A DNA stretch of 64,000 nt from Paenibacillus sp. DMB5 (lineage in GTDB: Bacteria; Bacillota; Bacilli; Paenibacillales; Paenibacillaceae), in assembly GCF_001517085.1 (NCBI RefSeq), contig NZ_LRAC01000134.1, forward strand, positions 18,808-82,807, given 5' to 3'. Both the position numbers and the translations under genes were made by a program. Shown in pieces: positions 36,035 to 43,926 of the stretch (positions within the stretch are counted from its first letter, which is position 1; each line of letters opens with the position of its first letter). Under the pieces are notes generated by a model. That model saw only the letters and a list, made by a program, of their open reading frames with translations, searched no databases and was not told the DNA's origin.

Positions 36035-36687
36035 GACGGCAAGCCTTCCGGCACCGGGAGCAGGTCTGGGCTGCAGCGCCGCAGCCTCAGCAGCCTTTCC
36101 TTCACCTCTGCTGGAGCAGCGCTATGCCCCTGGAGTTCACAGATTGCACGGTAGCCGGATAAAGGAAGGGAAGCCTGTGGTATAATCTCCTGCCCTTCCA
36201 GCAGCGTGCCGATGAAATCCTGTTCAAAGCGGCGGATTCCCAAGCCATCCACGGCGATATGATGGAACTCTACATACAGGAACCGCTTATCCAGCCATTC
36301 CAGAAAGGTCAGGCGCCAGGGATAATGTGCAGCCAGATCAATCCCGGAGCTGCAGCCTCTGATATATTCTTCAGGCGCTTCATGAATTTCCAGTGGTTCC
36401 ACACTGAAATCCTCCGGCTGCAAAGGGGTATACCGCTGGTAGAATTTCCGCAGCTGCGGGTCGTAATCATATTTTACCTGGAGCGTCTTATGCGCCTTAA
36501 TAACGGTGTACAACGCTGCTCTTACAGCCCCGTAACTGGTATCCGCATCAAGCGTGTACAACAGCGGCAGCCGGTACAGCGGCAGTTTATTGCAGATGAA
36601 CATCTTGCGCTGGATCGCGGTCAGCTCGCTGATCTCCTCCTCCCGGGAATCCGGGGAGTATGCATATTCAAGCATGATCGGCTTCAC
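35983..36687 (-). CDS. Condensation domain, N-terminal lobe (front part of a frame-broken gene)
   Basis: A 234-residue frame with the first lobe of a condensation domain. The active motif is EFHHIAVDG (His142, His143, Asp147, Gly148), with the ERLLRLRR segment near residue 195. The last 30 residues (after RRCSP) are out of frame with the domain and look random. The start may be GTG 36687 or ATG 36675; neither has a strong ribosome site and both lie inside the end of the upstream gene. The intact HHxxxDG indicates a working catalyst if the frame is restored. Confidence 0.75.
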   Translation of the reverse strand: MKPIMLEYAYSPDSREEEISELTAIQRKMFICNKLPLYRLPLLYTLDADTSYGAVRAALYTVIKAHKTLQVKYDYDPQLRKFYQRYTPLQPEDFSVEPLEIHEAPEEYIRGCSSGIDLAAHYPWRLTFLEWLDKRFLYVEFHHIAVDGLGIRRFEQDFIGTLLEGQEIIPQASLPLSGYRAICELQGHSAAPAEVKERLLRLRRCSPDLLPVPEGLPSCLQPPARKRSSSWPYG

Positions 36688-37795
36688 CCGCCTCTACAGC
36701 AAGCTCCTGAAGGGCTGACCGCACATCCTGGACAATCCGTGCTTCTTCCTCCAGCGTGTAAACCAGATCGTCAATATACAATCCGATCCGGCACTCCCGG
36801 GCAGACAGCTGGAAATTCACCAGCAGCTGAAATTTCGACACACCGGGGAACTCCAGCACCTGGTCAAACAACGCTCCTTCACCGCTGCCGGCCACCAGGG
36901 TCTGAAATACAATTGCCGGGAACTCAAGTGTGAAGCCGGCTCCGTTCAAATCATAGATCGATGCCGCCTGATACCGGTGTGCTGTAGTAAGGCTCTCACG
37001 GAGGACATTGTCATCCTCAGTGTTGAAGAAGACTGGCAGTACCCGGGCAAAGGACTGGACAACATGGATTGCGCCGGGGATTACCCTTCCGTGGTACACC
37101 GCGCCCACATAGCCCTGTGTATGATTGAAAGCCAGTGCCAAACGGCTCGTCAGGGAAGAGAGCAGCCTGTGTTCCTGCTCCGGATACGGCACTTCTTCTG
37201 CCTGACAGGTAAACTCATAAAAATGATAGCTTCCCTTGGTCCGAACCGGCTTGCCCAGACTTGGATAGGCGTTGTAACGGAGAAGCGGCTGCCAGCCCTG
37301 CACATCACCGGCAATAGCTGCCTTATAGCTGCCGGCTATTTGCGCATACTGGGCATATTGCACAGGCTGGCCGTTGAAGCTGTCCTCGATCTGGCTGAGC
37401 AGAATACCGAGACCTATCTGGTCAATAAGCATATGACGCATATTGAGATACAGGTAGGTGTGCCCGGTGGAGACCAGTGTAACCAGCCTGATATCCCATA
37501 GCCGTCCACCGCCCTGCAGGCGGAACCCGCTGCTGATTTCCTGCAGCTGACCGGCATCAGCCAGTGTGATATGCTCAATTTCCACATGCCTGTTCTGTCC
37601 GATCTTCCCGTGTACTTCGCCATCGGCGTAGATATACTCTGTGAAGAAGACATCATTGCATGCAATAACATGCTCAATCGCAGCCTGCAGCGCATTCAAT
37701 TCAACCGTGCCCTGCTCTGAAATCCGGTAAGCATACTTCACATCGTACATATTGGATTCCGCCAGGCGGAAGCTGTCGATAAACAGCACCTTCAT
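36668..37795 (-). CDS. Condensation-like protein with altered active motif
   Basis: A 375-residue free-standing protein with the two-lobed pattern of NRPS condensation domains. The motif HHxxxDG is changed to RHMLIDQ (Arg120, His121, Asp125, Gln126). The catalytic second His and the Asp remain, but the first His and the Gly are lost. It is somewhat shorter than a full C domain. It may condense with altered chemistry, catalyse ester formation or cyclisation, or be a non-catalytic partner. Its ATG overlaps the upstream stop by four bases. Confidence 0.75.
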   Translation of the reverse strand: MKVLFIDSFRLAESNMYDVKYAYRISEQGTVELNALQAAIEHVIACNDVFFTEYIYADGEVHGKIGQNRHVEIEHITLADAGQLQEISSGFRLQGGGRLWDIRLVTLVSTGHTYLYLNMRHMLIDQIGLGILLSQIEDSFNGQPVQYAQYAQIAGSYKAAIAGDVQGWQPLLRYNAYPSLGKPVRTKGSYHFYEFTCQAEEVPYPEQEHRLLSSLTSRLALAFNHTQGYVGAVYHGRVIPGAIHVVQSFARVLPVFFNTEDDNVLRESLTTAHRYQAASIYDLNGAGFTLEFPAIVFQTLVAGSGEGALFDQVLEFPGVSKFQLLVNFQLSARECRIGLYIDDLVYTLEEEARIVQDVRSALQELAVEAGEADHA

Positions 37796-39270
37796 AAAGT
37801 TTGGGCATTCGTATCTGTCCGGCTCTGCAGCATCCCATTGCGGGAAGGCGGCATGGCGGCCCGCTCCAGAATCAGCCGCTTCAGCTCGCGGAGCGTGCCC
37901 GAAGTATAAATATCCTGATAGCTGAGCTGTACACCCAGATGCTCGTAAATGTCCGTAATCATTCTTGCTATATCCATTGAAGAGATCGAGGAGTGGAACA
38001 GGTCCTCATCTTCACCGATATCAGGCAGCCACCTGCTGCTTCTCTCTTCCCGCACAGCGGGTCCGGCAGACGACGCTGCAGTCTCCATGACAGCCGCCAT
38101 CGGTACATGCGTATCACCGGCAGGCTGCGACAGCTCCAGCCGGTCCAGCATAATCAGCATCTCCTCCAGTCCGGAGAACAGGTGCTGGATCAAGGGCTGG
38201 TCGCAGCAGTATTCATACTCCAGGTGGTCGCCGTATTCATTGAACTGCAGATGGTTATTGTACTTGTGGAGATAACCGCCCAGCGTAAGCCGGGAGAATA
38301 CCTCCGATCTCTGTTCCAGCTCCGGCATTCCAGTATAAGACAATACGTAGTCATACCCGTGATACCCCAGCAGCTCCATATATTCCTCATAAGACAACAG
38401 GGCAGAGCCGCTGATAGACTGGAACAGCTCTTTGAATATGCTGCGGGCATTACCGGCATAGCTTGTGCTGTCGTCTATCTGCAGAAGAACAGGCGCAATA
38501 TCCGTGAAATTTCCGATTACACCGGCCTGCTGCATTTGATCTCTGCGGGACACCACGACTCCGATCAGGTTCCTCCGCTGCGGCGACAGCAGGGCCAGCG
38601 CAAGCAGGATAACGCCGAACCGGGTGACCTTCAGCTTGCCTGACAGCGATACCGCCGCTCTGAAAGCCCCGTCTGTCAGCCGGCCGCGGCCGTAAACCGG
38701 CTCGGCATACGGGCGGCAGGTCTGATCCGGACGCTGATATTGCCTGATTCTGTCCGCATACCCGTCCATTCCCGGCAATGCCTTGGCCCGGCCACTCAGC
38801 TTCCGGAAATAACTGCCCTCATCAAGCACAGGGGAGCTCTTGGTCAGCAGCTCCTGCTCCAGGCTGTCCAGGAACAGATACAGGGAATCACCGTCCATAA
38901 TCAGATGATGCATCAGAAACTCGATGCAGTGCTCATCCTCCCTGAGATAGTAAGCGGCCAGGCGTCCGCCCCCGAAGACAGCCAGTCTCTGGCCGCCGAG
39001 AGGCACGCTGCTCCGGTAATCCTTGAAGCCGCTGTCTACGGCAAACATGTACTGTGAATCCTGTCTGATAATTCTGCCGCTGAAGGCTTCAACTGCGTTC
39101 ATTACCTTCCTGACAGCCTGATCTATTTCATCCCTGCTCCACCGGTCATCATAAGTAACGGTGAAATAAATACCGTAATCCTTACCGTGCTTTTCGGCAT
39201 ATAATATTTTCTGCTGCAAGGGCTCCAGCTCGTAATGCCGTGTGCCGGTCTCGGGACTGTTAAGCATCAT
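37792..39270 (-). CDS. NRPS condensation domain with an atypical C-terminal carrier
   Basis: A 492-residue protein starting at ATG 39270 behind AGGAGGAG. The condensation domain (1-385) has intact LMHHLIMDG (His121, His122, Asp126, Gly127) and VIGNFTDIAPVLLQI for the later motif. After a Ser/Ala-rich linker, residues 420-470 resemble a carrier domain (LFHSSISSMDIARMITDIYEHLGVQ). The usual GGDS is reduced to SISS, keeping a Ser at the right place but losing the Gly and Asp. It is the first biosynthetic gene after the exporter, and as it lacks an A domain it could be a starter or acylating condensation protein. Confidence 0.82.
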   Translation of the reverse strand: MMLNSPETGTRHYELEPLQQKILYAEKHGKDYGIYFTVTYDDRWSRDEIDQAVRKVMNAVEAFSGRIIRQDSQYMFAVDSGFKDYRSSVPLGGQRLAVFGGGRLAAYYLREDEHCIEFLMHHLIMDGDSLYLFLDSLEQELLTKSSPVLDEGSYFRKLSGRAKALPGMDGYADRIRQYQRPDQTCRPYAEPVYGRGRLTDGAFRAAVSLSGKLKVTRFGVILLALALLSPQRRNLIGVVVSRRDQMQQAGVIGNFTDIAPVLLQIDDSTSYAGNARSIFKELFQSISGSALLSYEEYMELLGYHGYDYVLSYTGMPELEQRSEVFSRLTLGGYLHKYNNHLQFNEYGDHLEYEYCCDQPLIQHLFSGLEEMLIMLDRLELSQPAGDTHVPMAAVMETAASSAGPAVREERSSRWLPDIGEDEDLFHSSISSMDIARMITDIYEHLGVQLSYQDIYTSGTLRELKRLILERAAMPPSRNGMLQSRTDTNAQTL

Positions 39271-39307
39271 GCTCTTCTCCTCCTTTCAGCACAGCCTGTG
39301 GCCTGCC

Positions 39308-40414
39308 CTAGATATCCTGAGTTTTTACCCGGGTAAGCAGGAGAAAAATGAGCGCCGCACAGGCCAGCAGGCTGACAAAATGAACCGTTACCGCGCTGCC
39401 GCTTCCCGTGAACCCGCTGAACAATTCTGTGTTCAGCTCCGTAATCCACCGGGTCGGCAGAATCCGGGCGAAGCGCTGCATGCCTTCCGGCATGATGGAG
39501 CTTGGCCAGAGTGTACCGCCGAGCATCGCCAGCGGCAGGGAGACAACGGTGACCAGCAGCCGTCCTGTGGACTGTTTCGTAGTGCGGCTGACCAGCAGCA
39601 GGCCGATGCCCGCAGCAATGACATTAAGCAGACCGTAAGCCAGTACCAGCAGCAGCAGATGGAAAGCGGACAGCTCCAGGTCGATTCCGAAGGCCCCGCT
39701 CATCAGGGCAATCATAAGCAGGAACTGGACGATACCAATCGCTGCGAATACACTGACCGTCTGTAAATAGTAGCTGAGCTTGTTTTTTGCCGTCAGCAGC
39801 ACCCGTTCAGTCGTGGAGTGAACCTTGTCACCCAGGAACAGCAGGGTGTTGGTCATGGTCAGGAAGAGCATGATGAACACAATCATGTTAAACGTGCTGG
39901 TCAGAACCACTGCGTGCGGATTGCCCAGAATACTCGGCTCGATTGTGACCGGTGCAGGAGTATCCGCCATCAGCTTCATGCTCTCCTGAAAAGCTCCGGC
40001 ATCGGGTGCATTCTTTGCCAGCGTCTGCAGTGAGGAGAAGATGCTGTTCAGCTTGACCTCAAGTGATTTGGAGTTGAAATTAACCTCCTTGGCATAGCTC
40101 TCGATCTTCAGCGCATCCGGATTGGCAAAGAGCTCACCGGCTGTACTGGTAAAAACAATTCCCAGATTCGCGCTTGTTTGAATAGCACTGTCTGCATCCT
40201 TTGCATGAATCAGGGTCACATCCTGCTTCTCCAGCATGGCGGAAACATAGGAATCAACCGCGGGATCCGGCACATACATGGCCAAGGTTACCTTGGTCGC
40301 ATCGTTATACTGGGTAACCACCATGAAGGTGAACAGAACGGGCAGCAGCACCATGAAAATAAGCGTCAGCCTTCTTCTCACAATCCGTTTCAAATAAAGT
40401 CCAAAGATTCTCAT
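39308..40414 (-). CDS. ABC-2 type exporter permease (second subunit)
   Basis: A 368-residue membrane protein with one N-terminal helix (LTLIFMVLLPVLFTFMVV), a large extracytoplasmic domain (about 40-165), then five helices ending near the C-terminus. This is the ABC-2 layout seen in lipid, drug and antibiotic exporters. The stretch MLGGTLWPSSIMPEGMQRFARILPTRWITE is the typical gating region. It pairs with the next permease and the ATPase as a heteromeric exporter, and likely exports the cluster product or gives self-protection. It lies 38 bases before the first condensation gene. Confidence 0.88.
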   Translation of the reverse strand: MRIFGLYLKRIVRRRLTLIFMVLLPVLFTFMVVTQYNDATKVTLAMYVPDPAVDSYVSAMLEKQDVTLIHAKDADSAIQTSANLGIVFTSTAGELFANPDALKIESYAKEVNFNSKSLEVKLNSIFSSLQTLAKNAPDAGAFQESMKLMADTPAPVTIEPSILGNPHAVVLTSTFNMIVFIMLFLTMTNTLLFLGDKVHSTTERVLLTAKNKLSYYLQTVSVFAAIGIVQFLLMIALMSGAFGIDLELSAFHLLLLVLAYGLLNVIAAGIGLLLVSRTTKQSTGRLLVTVVSLPLAMLGGTLWPSSIMPEGMQRFARILPTRWITELNTELFSGFTGSGSAVTVHFVSLLACAALIFLLLTRVKTQDI

Positions 40415-40415
40415 G

Positions 40416-41567
40416 TTATCTGACCCCCTTCCGGGTTAATGAAAAGACGGAGATTAATACGAACCCTAGAGACAGGACCAGTGCATTATAGACAGGCATC
40501 AGGTCGATTACCCCCTGCTGGATATAGTTGAACAGCGGCTGCTGGAACACCTCATTGATGCTCAGCCTGCTGAGCGACCCGAAATCCAGCTTGATAAAGC
40601 CGCCGCCGATAAACGTCATAACTGGAATCAGCAGGGATACGATACTGTCCAGTGCCTTCATGCGGCGTCCAAGCACTCCCAGGAACAGGCCCAGCGCGTT
40701 AAAGAAAATAGCGCCGACAATAATGATGAACAGGACCACCAGATTGTTATTGCCGTAAGAGACATTGAAGAACAGCTTGGCACAGGCCACGATGACCAGC
40801 CCCTGAAGAATGGAGATCGAGCAGCCGGTCAGCCATTGGCTTACCACCAGCGACATTTTGGATACCGGCGAGATCAGATAGCGGTCACCCAGCGCTTCAT
40901 TGTACTCTTCCTGAATGAAATTCATCGTATTGGCCAGTCCGTAAAAGAGGATAAGGACCAGCATCGTCACGCCATAGTAGCTCAGACCCGACATACCGCC
41001 TGCTTCACCCTTCTCTCCGGCAGCGCCACCCGCCGTCAGCAGATTGCTGTAGGCATGCTGATAGACAAGCGGCTGATTATCCCGTCCGGATACGCCCATA
41101 GCCTGGTACCCGTCGCCGAAGGCGGAGAGGGTCAGTGCGGTGATATCCACCTTGTCAATGTTCTGATCCTTGCCGTAAACCGTAACCGTACTTTCCCGGT
41201 TTGCTGTGACGCCCTCGGTCAAGCCCGCGGGCAGATAAATGAACTGGTCATATTTATCGGCCTCCAGAGCTTTGCGTGCCTCCTCTGCGCTTGCGGCAAC
41301 GGTGACCTCATACAGCTCCCGGTTCTCAGCGCTGGTTAAAAAGGCTACGATATCTTTTCCGAACTGTCCGCTGTCCTCATTAACCACAACCGTACGGGTC
41401 TGTGTAATATTGATCGCTGCTGCTGTCTCCTTGGATTCCGGCTGGAACATGGTTGATAGGGCGTTGCCCAGAATCACAATCAGCAGCAGCGGCAGCAGAA
41501 TGTAGTTGACAAAGACGACAGGGCTTTTGATCTTCCGCTTCATGCTTGTTATATAGATCGTCCACAT
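40416..41567 (-). CDS. ABC-2 type exporter permease (first subunit)
   Basis: A 383-residue membrane protein with the same layout as its neighbour: an N-terminal helix (VVFVNYILLPLLLIVILGNAL), an extracytoplasmic domain (about 50-170, containing GAAGEKGEAGG) and five C-terminal helices. It lies one base before the second permease and two bases after the ATPase, so the three form one unit. The family includes exporters of polyketides, linear peptides and glycolipids. Confidence 0.88.
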   Translation of the reverse strand: MWTIYITSMKRKIKSPVVFVNYILLPLLLIVILGNALSTMFQPESKETAAAINITQTRTVVVNEDSGQFGKDIVAFLTSAENRELYEVTVAASAEEARKALEADKYDQFIYLPAGLTEGVTANRESTVTVYGKDQNIDKVDITALTLSAFGDGYQAMGVSGRDNQPLVYQHAYSNLLTAGGAAGEKGEAGGMSGLSYYGVTMLVLILFYGLANTMNFIQEEYNEALGDRYLISPVSKMSLVVSQWLTGCSISILQGLVIVACAKLFFNVSYGNNNLVVLFIIIVGAIFFNALGLFLGVLGRRMKALDSIVSLLIPVMTFIGGGFIKLDFGSLSRLSINEVFQQPLFNYIQQGVIDLMPVYNALVLSLGFVLISVFSLTRKGVR

Positions 41568-41569
41568 GG

Positions 41570-42487
41570 CTAATCCCTCAAATTCTTCTTAGTCAGTTTG
41601 AAAAACACCTGTTCAAGATTTGGCGAGATGTACTGGAAGCTCTTGAGCTCATCGCCGAGCTTGTCCTTGATTTCGCTGATTACGCCGACGTTGTTCTTCG
41701 GAACCGCCAGCTCTATTTTGTTATCTTCAATAGCAACTACCGTGTAATCCGCCAGCCGTGCGGTGTAAGCGGAGCTCTTCTGCTGAAGCTCCAGCTTCAG
41801 AATGGCCTGATCTGTATAAGCCTCCAGGATGTCGCTCAGTCTGCCTTCACAGAGCAGCGTGCCGTTGTCAATAATGCCGACATGCGAGCAGATTTTTTCG
41901 ACCTCCTCCATGTAATGGGAGATGTAGACGATGGTTGTGCCCAGCTGGTTCAGCTCCAGGATGGCATCCAGAATCCGGTTGCGCGACTGGGGGTCAACCC
42001 CTACGGTCGGCTCATCGAGGATGATGACATCGGGATTGTGTACAATCCCGCAGGCAATATTCAGCCGCCGTTTCATCCCGCCCGAGAATTTCTTGGGCTT
42101 CTGCTTGCGTTCTTCCCATAGCCCTACAAACTCCAGAGCATAACGCACCTGCTTCTTCAGCTTTTCACCCTTGAGGTTATACAGCTTGCCGAAGAATTCC
42201 ACATTCTCATAGGCCGACAGATCGTAGATCAGCGCCAGATCCTGCGGCACATAGCCCACCCGGCTCTTCGTGCTCTGGTTAGGATATTCATTGAACCATT
42301 GCAGCTTGCCCTTTTGAGGGTTTTCCAGACCAAGCATTACTTTGGTCAAGGTTGATTTGCCTGCCCCGTTGGGACCAAGCAGCCCGTAAATTTGTTTGTC
42401 AGTAATAGAGATGCTAAGACCGTCCAGTACCGGTTCCTTTTTGTTGTAACTGAAGTCTATAGCCTCGCCAGAAAAGATTGTCCGCAT
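41570..42487 (-). CDS. ABC exporter ATP-binding protein
   Basis: A 305-residue ATPase with Walker A GPNGAGKSTLTK, signature FSGGMKRRLNIA, Walker B VIILDEPTVGVD and the H-loop in YISHYMEEVEKIC. The C-terminal 80 residues form the regulatory tail common in the drug-resistance (DrrA/CcmA-like) group. It is preceded by AGGAGG and starts the long minus-strand operon that runs to the phosphopantetheinyl transferase at 18067. Confidence 0.92.
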   Translation of the reverse strand: MRTIFSGEAIDFSYNKKEPVLDGLSISITDKQIYGLLGPNGAGKSTLTKVMLGLENPQKGKLQWFNEYPNQSTKSRVGYVPQDLALIYDLSAYENVEFFGKLYNLKGEKLKKQVRYALEFVGLWEERKQKPKKFSGGMKRRLNIACGIVHNPDVIILDEPTVGVDPQSRNRILDAILELNQLGTTIVYISHYMEEVEKICSHVGIIDNGTLLCEGRLSDILEAYTDQAILKLELQQKSSAYTARLADYTVVAIEDNKIELAVPKNNVGVISEIKDKLGDELKSFQYISPNLEQVFFKLTKKNLRD

Positions 42488-42748
42488 TGCTGTACCTCCT
42501 AAATGTTTTATAGCACCGCCTTAAGGGACTGCTTATGTAAAGACTGCCCTGGAAGCATCTGCCACCTCGTTTCCTACAATCACAGTTTAGCATCGGAGCG
42601 TACGGATATACTTTTATGTCATAACAGGCGTAATTTAGATAATAACTGCGAAATTATTCGCACCAGGCAGCACCCGGATGACCGGTCCAGGCCGTATCAG
42701 GCTCTGCGGACATAGGCTTACAGGCGTCTGGAACTGCTTCCCTGGATG
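42488..42748 (-). promoter_or_regulatory. Promoter region of the exporter-NRPS/PKS operon
   Basis: The 261 bases between the bofC-like terminator and the ATPase start must hold the main promoter. The segment at 42600-42660 is AT-rich, with TATG and TATA stretches. No -35/-10 pair stands out and I cannot place a transcription start. A single ACAGTTTAG (plus strand, 42582-42590) resembles an AgrA half-site but has no partner at the usual spacing. Confidence 0.35.
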
Positions 42749-42792
42749 AAAAAAAAACGGCCATGCTGCCCGTATTGGGCGCATAGCCGTTA
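42749..42792 (-). terminator. Terminator after the bofC-like gene
   Basis: On the minus strand a stem formed by AACGGC (from 42791) with GCCGTT (to 42756), plus an inner GCCC/GGGC, is followed by nine T's (42757-42749). It starts 11 bases after the bofC-like stop codon and insulates the exporter operon from upstream transcription. Confidence 0.85.
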
Positions 42793-42802
42793 AGTACTAT
42801 AT

Positions 42803-43569
42803 CTATTCAGGCTGCATAACCTGCTCTGCCGAATCCCGCGCATAGTCACTGAAGGTCGAAAGCACACTGTTATACTCCTCGATATCCTGTACACGTATGC
42901 CTTCATGCAGCTGCTTCCACACCTCTTCGGGAAGTGAGGATTTCATCGAGCCCATATCCATCTGAAAAAAGGTCTTCAGCACCTCTTCCCCTTCCGGCCG
43001 CCCTTGAACAGGCTCAGATTCCCCTCTTCATCAACGCCGATATAGGCATTCTGCTTGGTCAGCGGCGACAGGTCATTTACCCGCTTCTCCAGCCACAGAT
43101 CGCCTTCCCCGCTGATCCACCCGCTCCAGCCCGGACGGTCTTTAATCAGCGCTTTTAGCTGCCCTGGACTTTTCAGGCCGGGCAACGTCTGGATCTCCTC
43201 ACCGGTAACGTAGACCGTCTTCAGATGCACCACCCGGCTGATTCCCTCACTGCTTACCGTCTCCAGTAATTTGGCACGCTCCAGCGTGATGCTACCGTCT
43301 TCCCCGGTGTCTCCGGCATTATGATGAACAGCTGCCAGAGCCGCTACACTGTTATCCGGATCTCCGCCCTGCAGCGGATCATAGAACGTTCCTGCCGCTT
43401 CCGGCATATTCCATTCAGCTGTGCTAAGCAGCCGGCTCAGCTGTTCCGGAACCTGCATTCCCCGCCAGCCAAGCACCGTTAATGCTATACAGGCCGCTCC
43501 AACCCAAGGGGCATTTTTCCAACGTCTCCACCGCCGCCACAGTTGTTTTTTCAAGCGAAAAGCGTTCAC
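42803..43569 (-). pseudogene. bofC: BofC-like sporulation protein, broken by a one-base loss
   Basis: BofC controls the sigma-K checkpoint during sporulation. The front frame runs from GTG 43569 (VNAFRLKKQLWRR; AAGGG 7 bases upstream) through a membrane anchor (APWVGAACIALTVLGW) and the BofC-type domain (VYVTGEEIQTLPGLKS, then NAYIGVDEEGNLSLFKGG). It then stops early at 42976 in GRKGKRC. Adding one C next to 42996-42997 continues the domain as PEGEEVLKTFFQMDMGSM... to a stop at 42803, the expected C-terminus of the family. In related genomes this gene lies directly before ruvC; here it is about 28 kb away. Confidence 0.75.
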
Positions 43570-43926
43570 TGTAATCCCTTCATTCTGCTTTTTTGGATAT
43601 TGTGGCCTGCAGGGGAAGGGATTATGCGCGTCCGCCGGAAAAATGTTGCTATTCAACGGAGGGAATATAGAGCTCCGAAATTTACTGCGCTACATTTAGC
43701 TGGATTTTCGCTACTTAATTTCGGTGAATTCCGGTATTTATGGCTATTAAGTGGAAAAAAGCAATCTAATTCCGGGCATTTATCCCTTTGAGGCAGATTT
43801 TCATGAATTTAAGTGGCGTTTTTCCAACTAGTTTCCCGGCAGCAGGGTTTTCCGCAGAATTAGTTGGCGATAATCCACTTAGTTTTATGAGCGTATGCCG
43901 CTTTTTCTATATTTATGTGAATTCGG
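43570..43926. repeat. Gene-free region with degenerate AT-rich repeats
   Basis: Between the bofC-like gene and the serpin gene lie 357 bases without a credible gene. Imperfect units of about 50-60 bases recur, with variants of TTTAAGTGG, TTTTTCC and AGTTTCCCGG at about 43685, 43738, 43805 and 43865. They resemble the short intergenic repeats common in Paenibacillus chromosomes, and similar pieces appear near 57340. No insertion-sequence ends were seen. Confidence 0.4.

Noticed and set aside
42582..42590. ACAGTTTAG resembling one half of an AgrA binding site
   Set aside because: Only one copy is present, and a second half-site at the usual 12-base spacing is missing on both sides, so a nine-base match is not enough.
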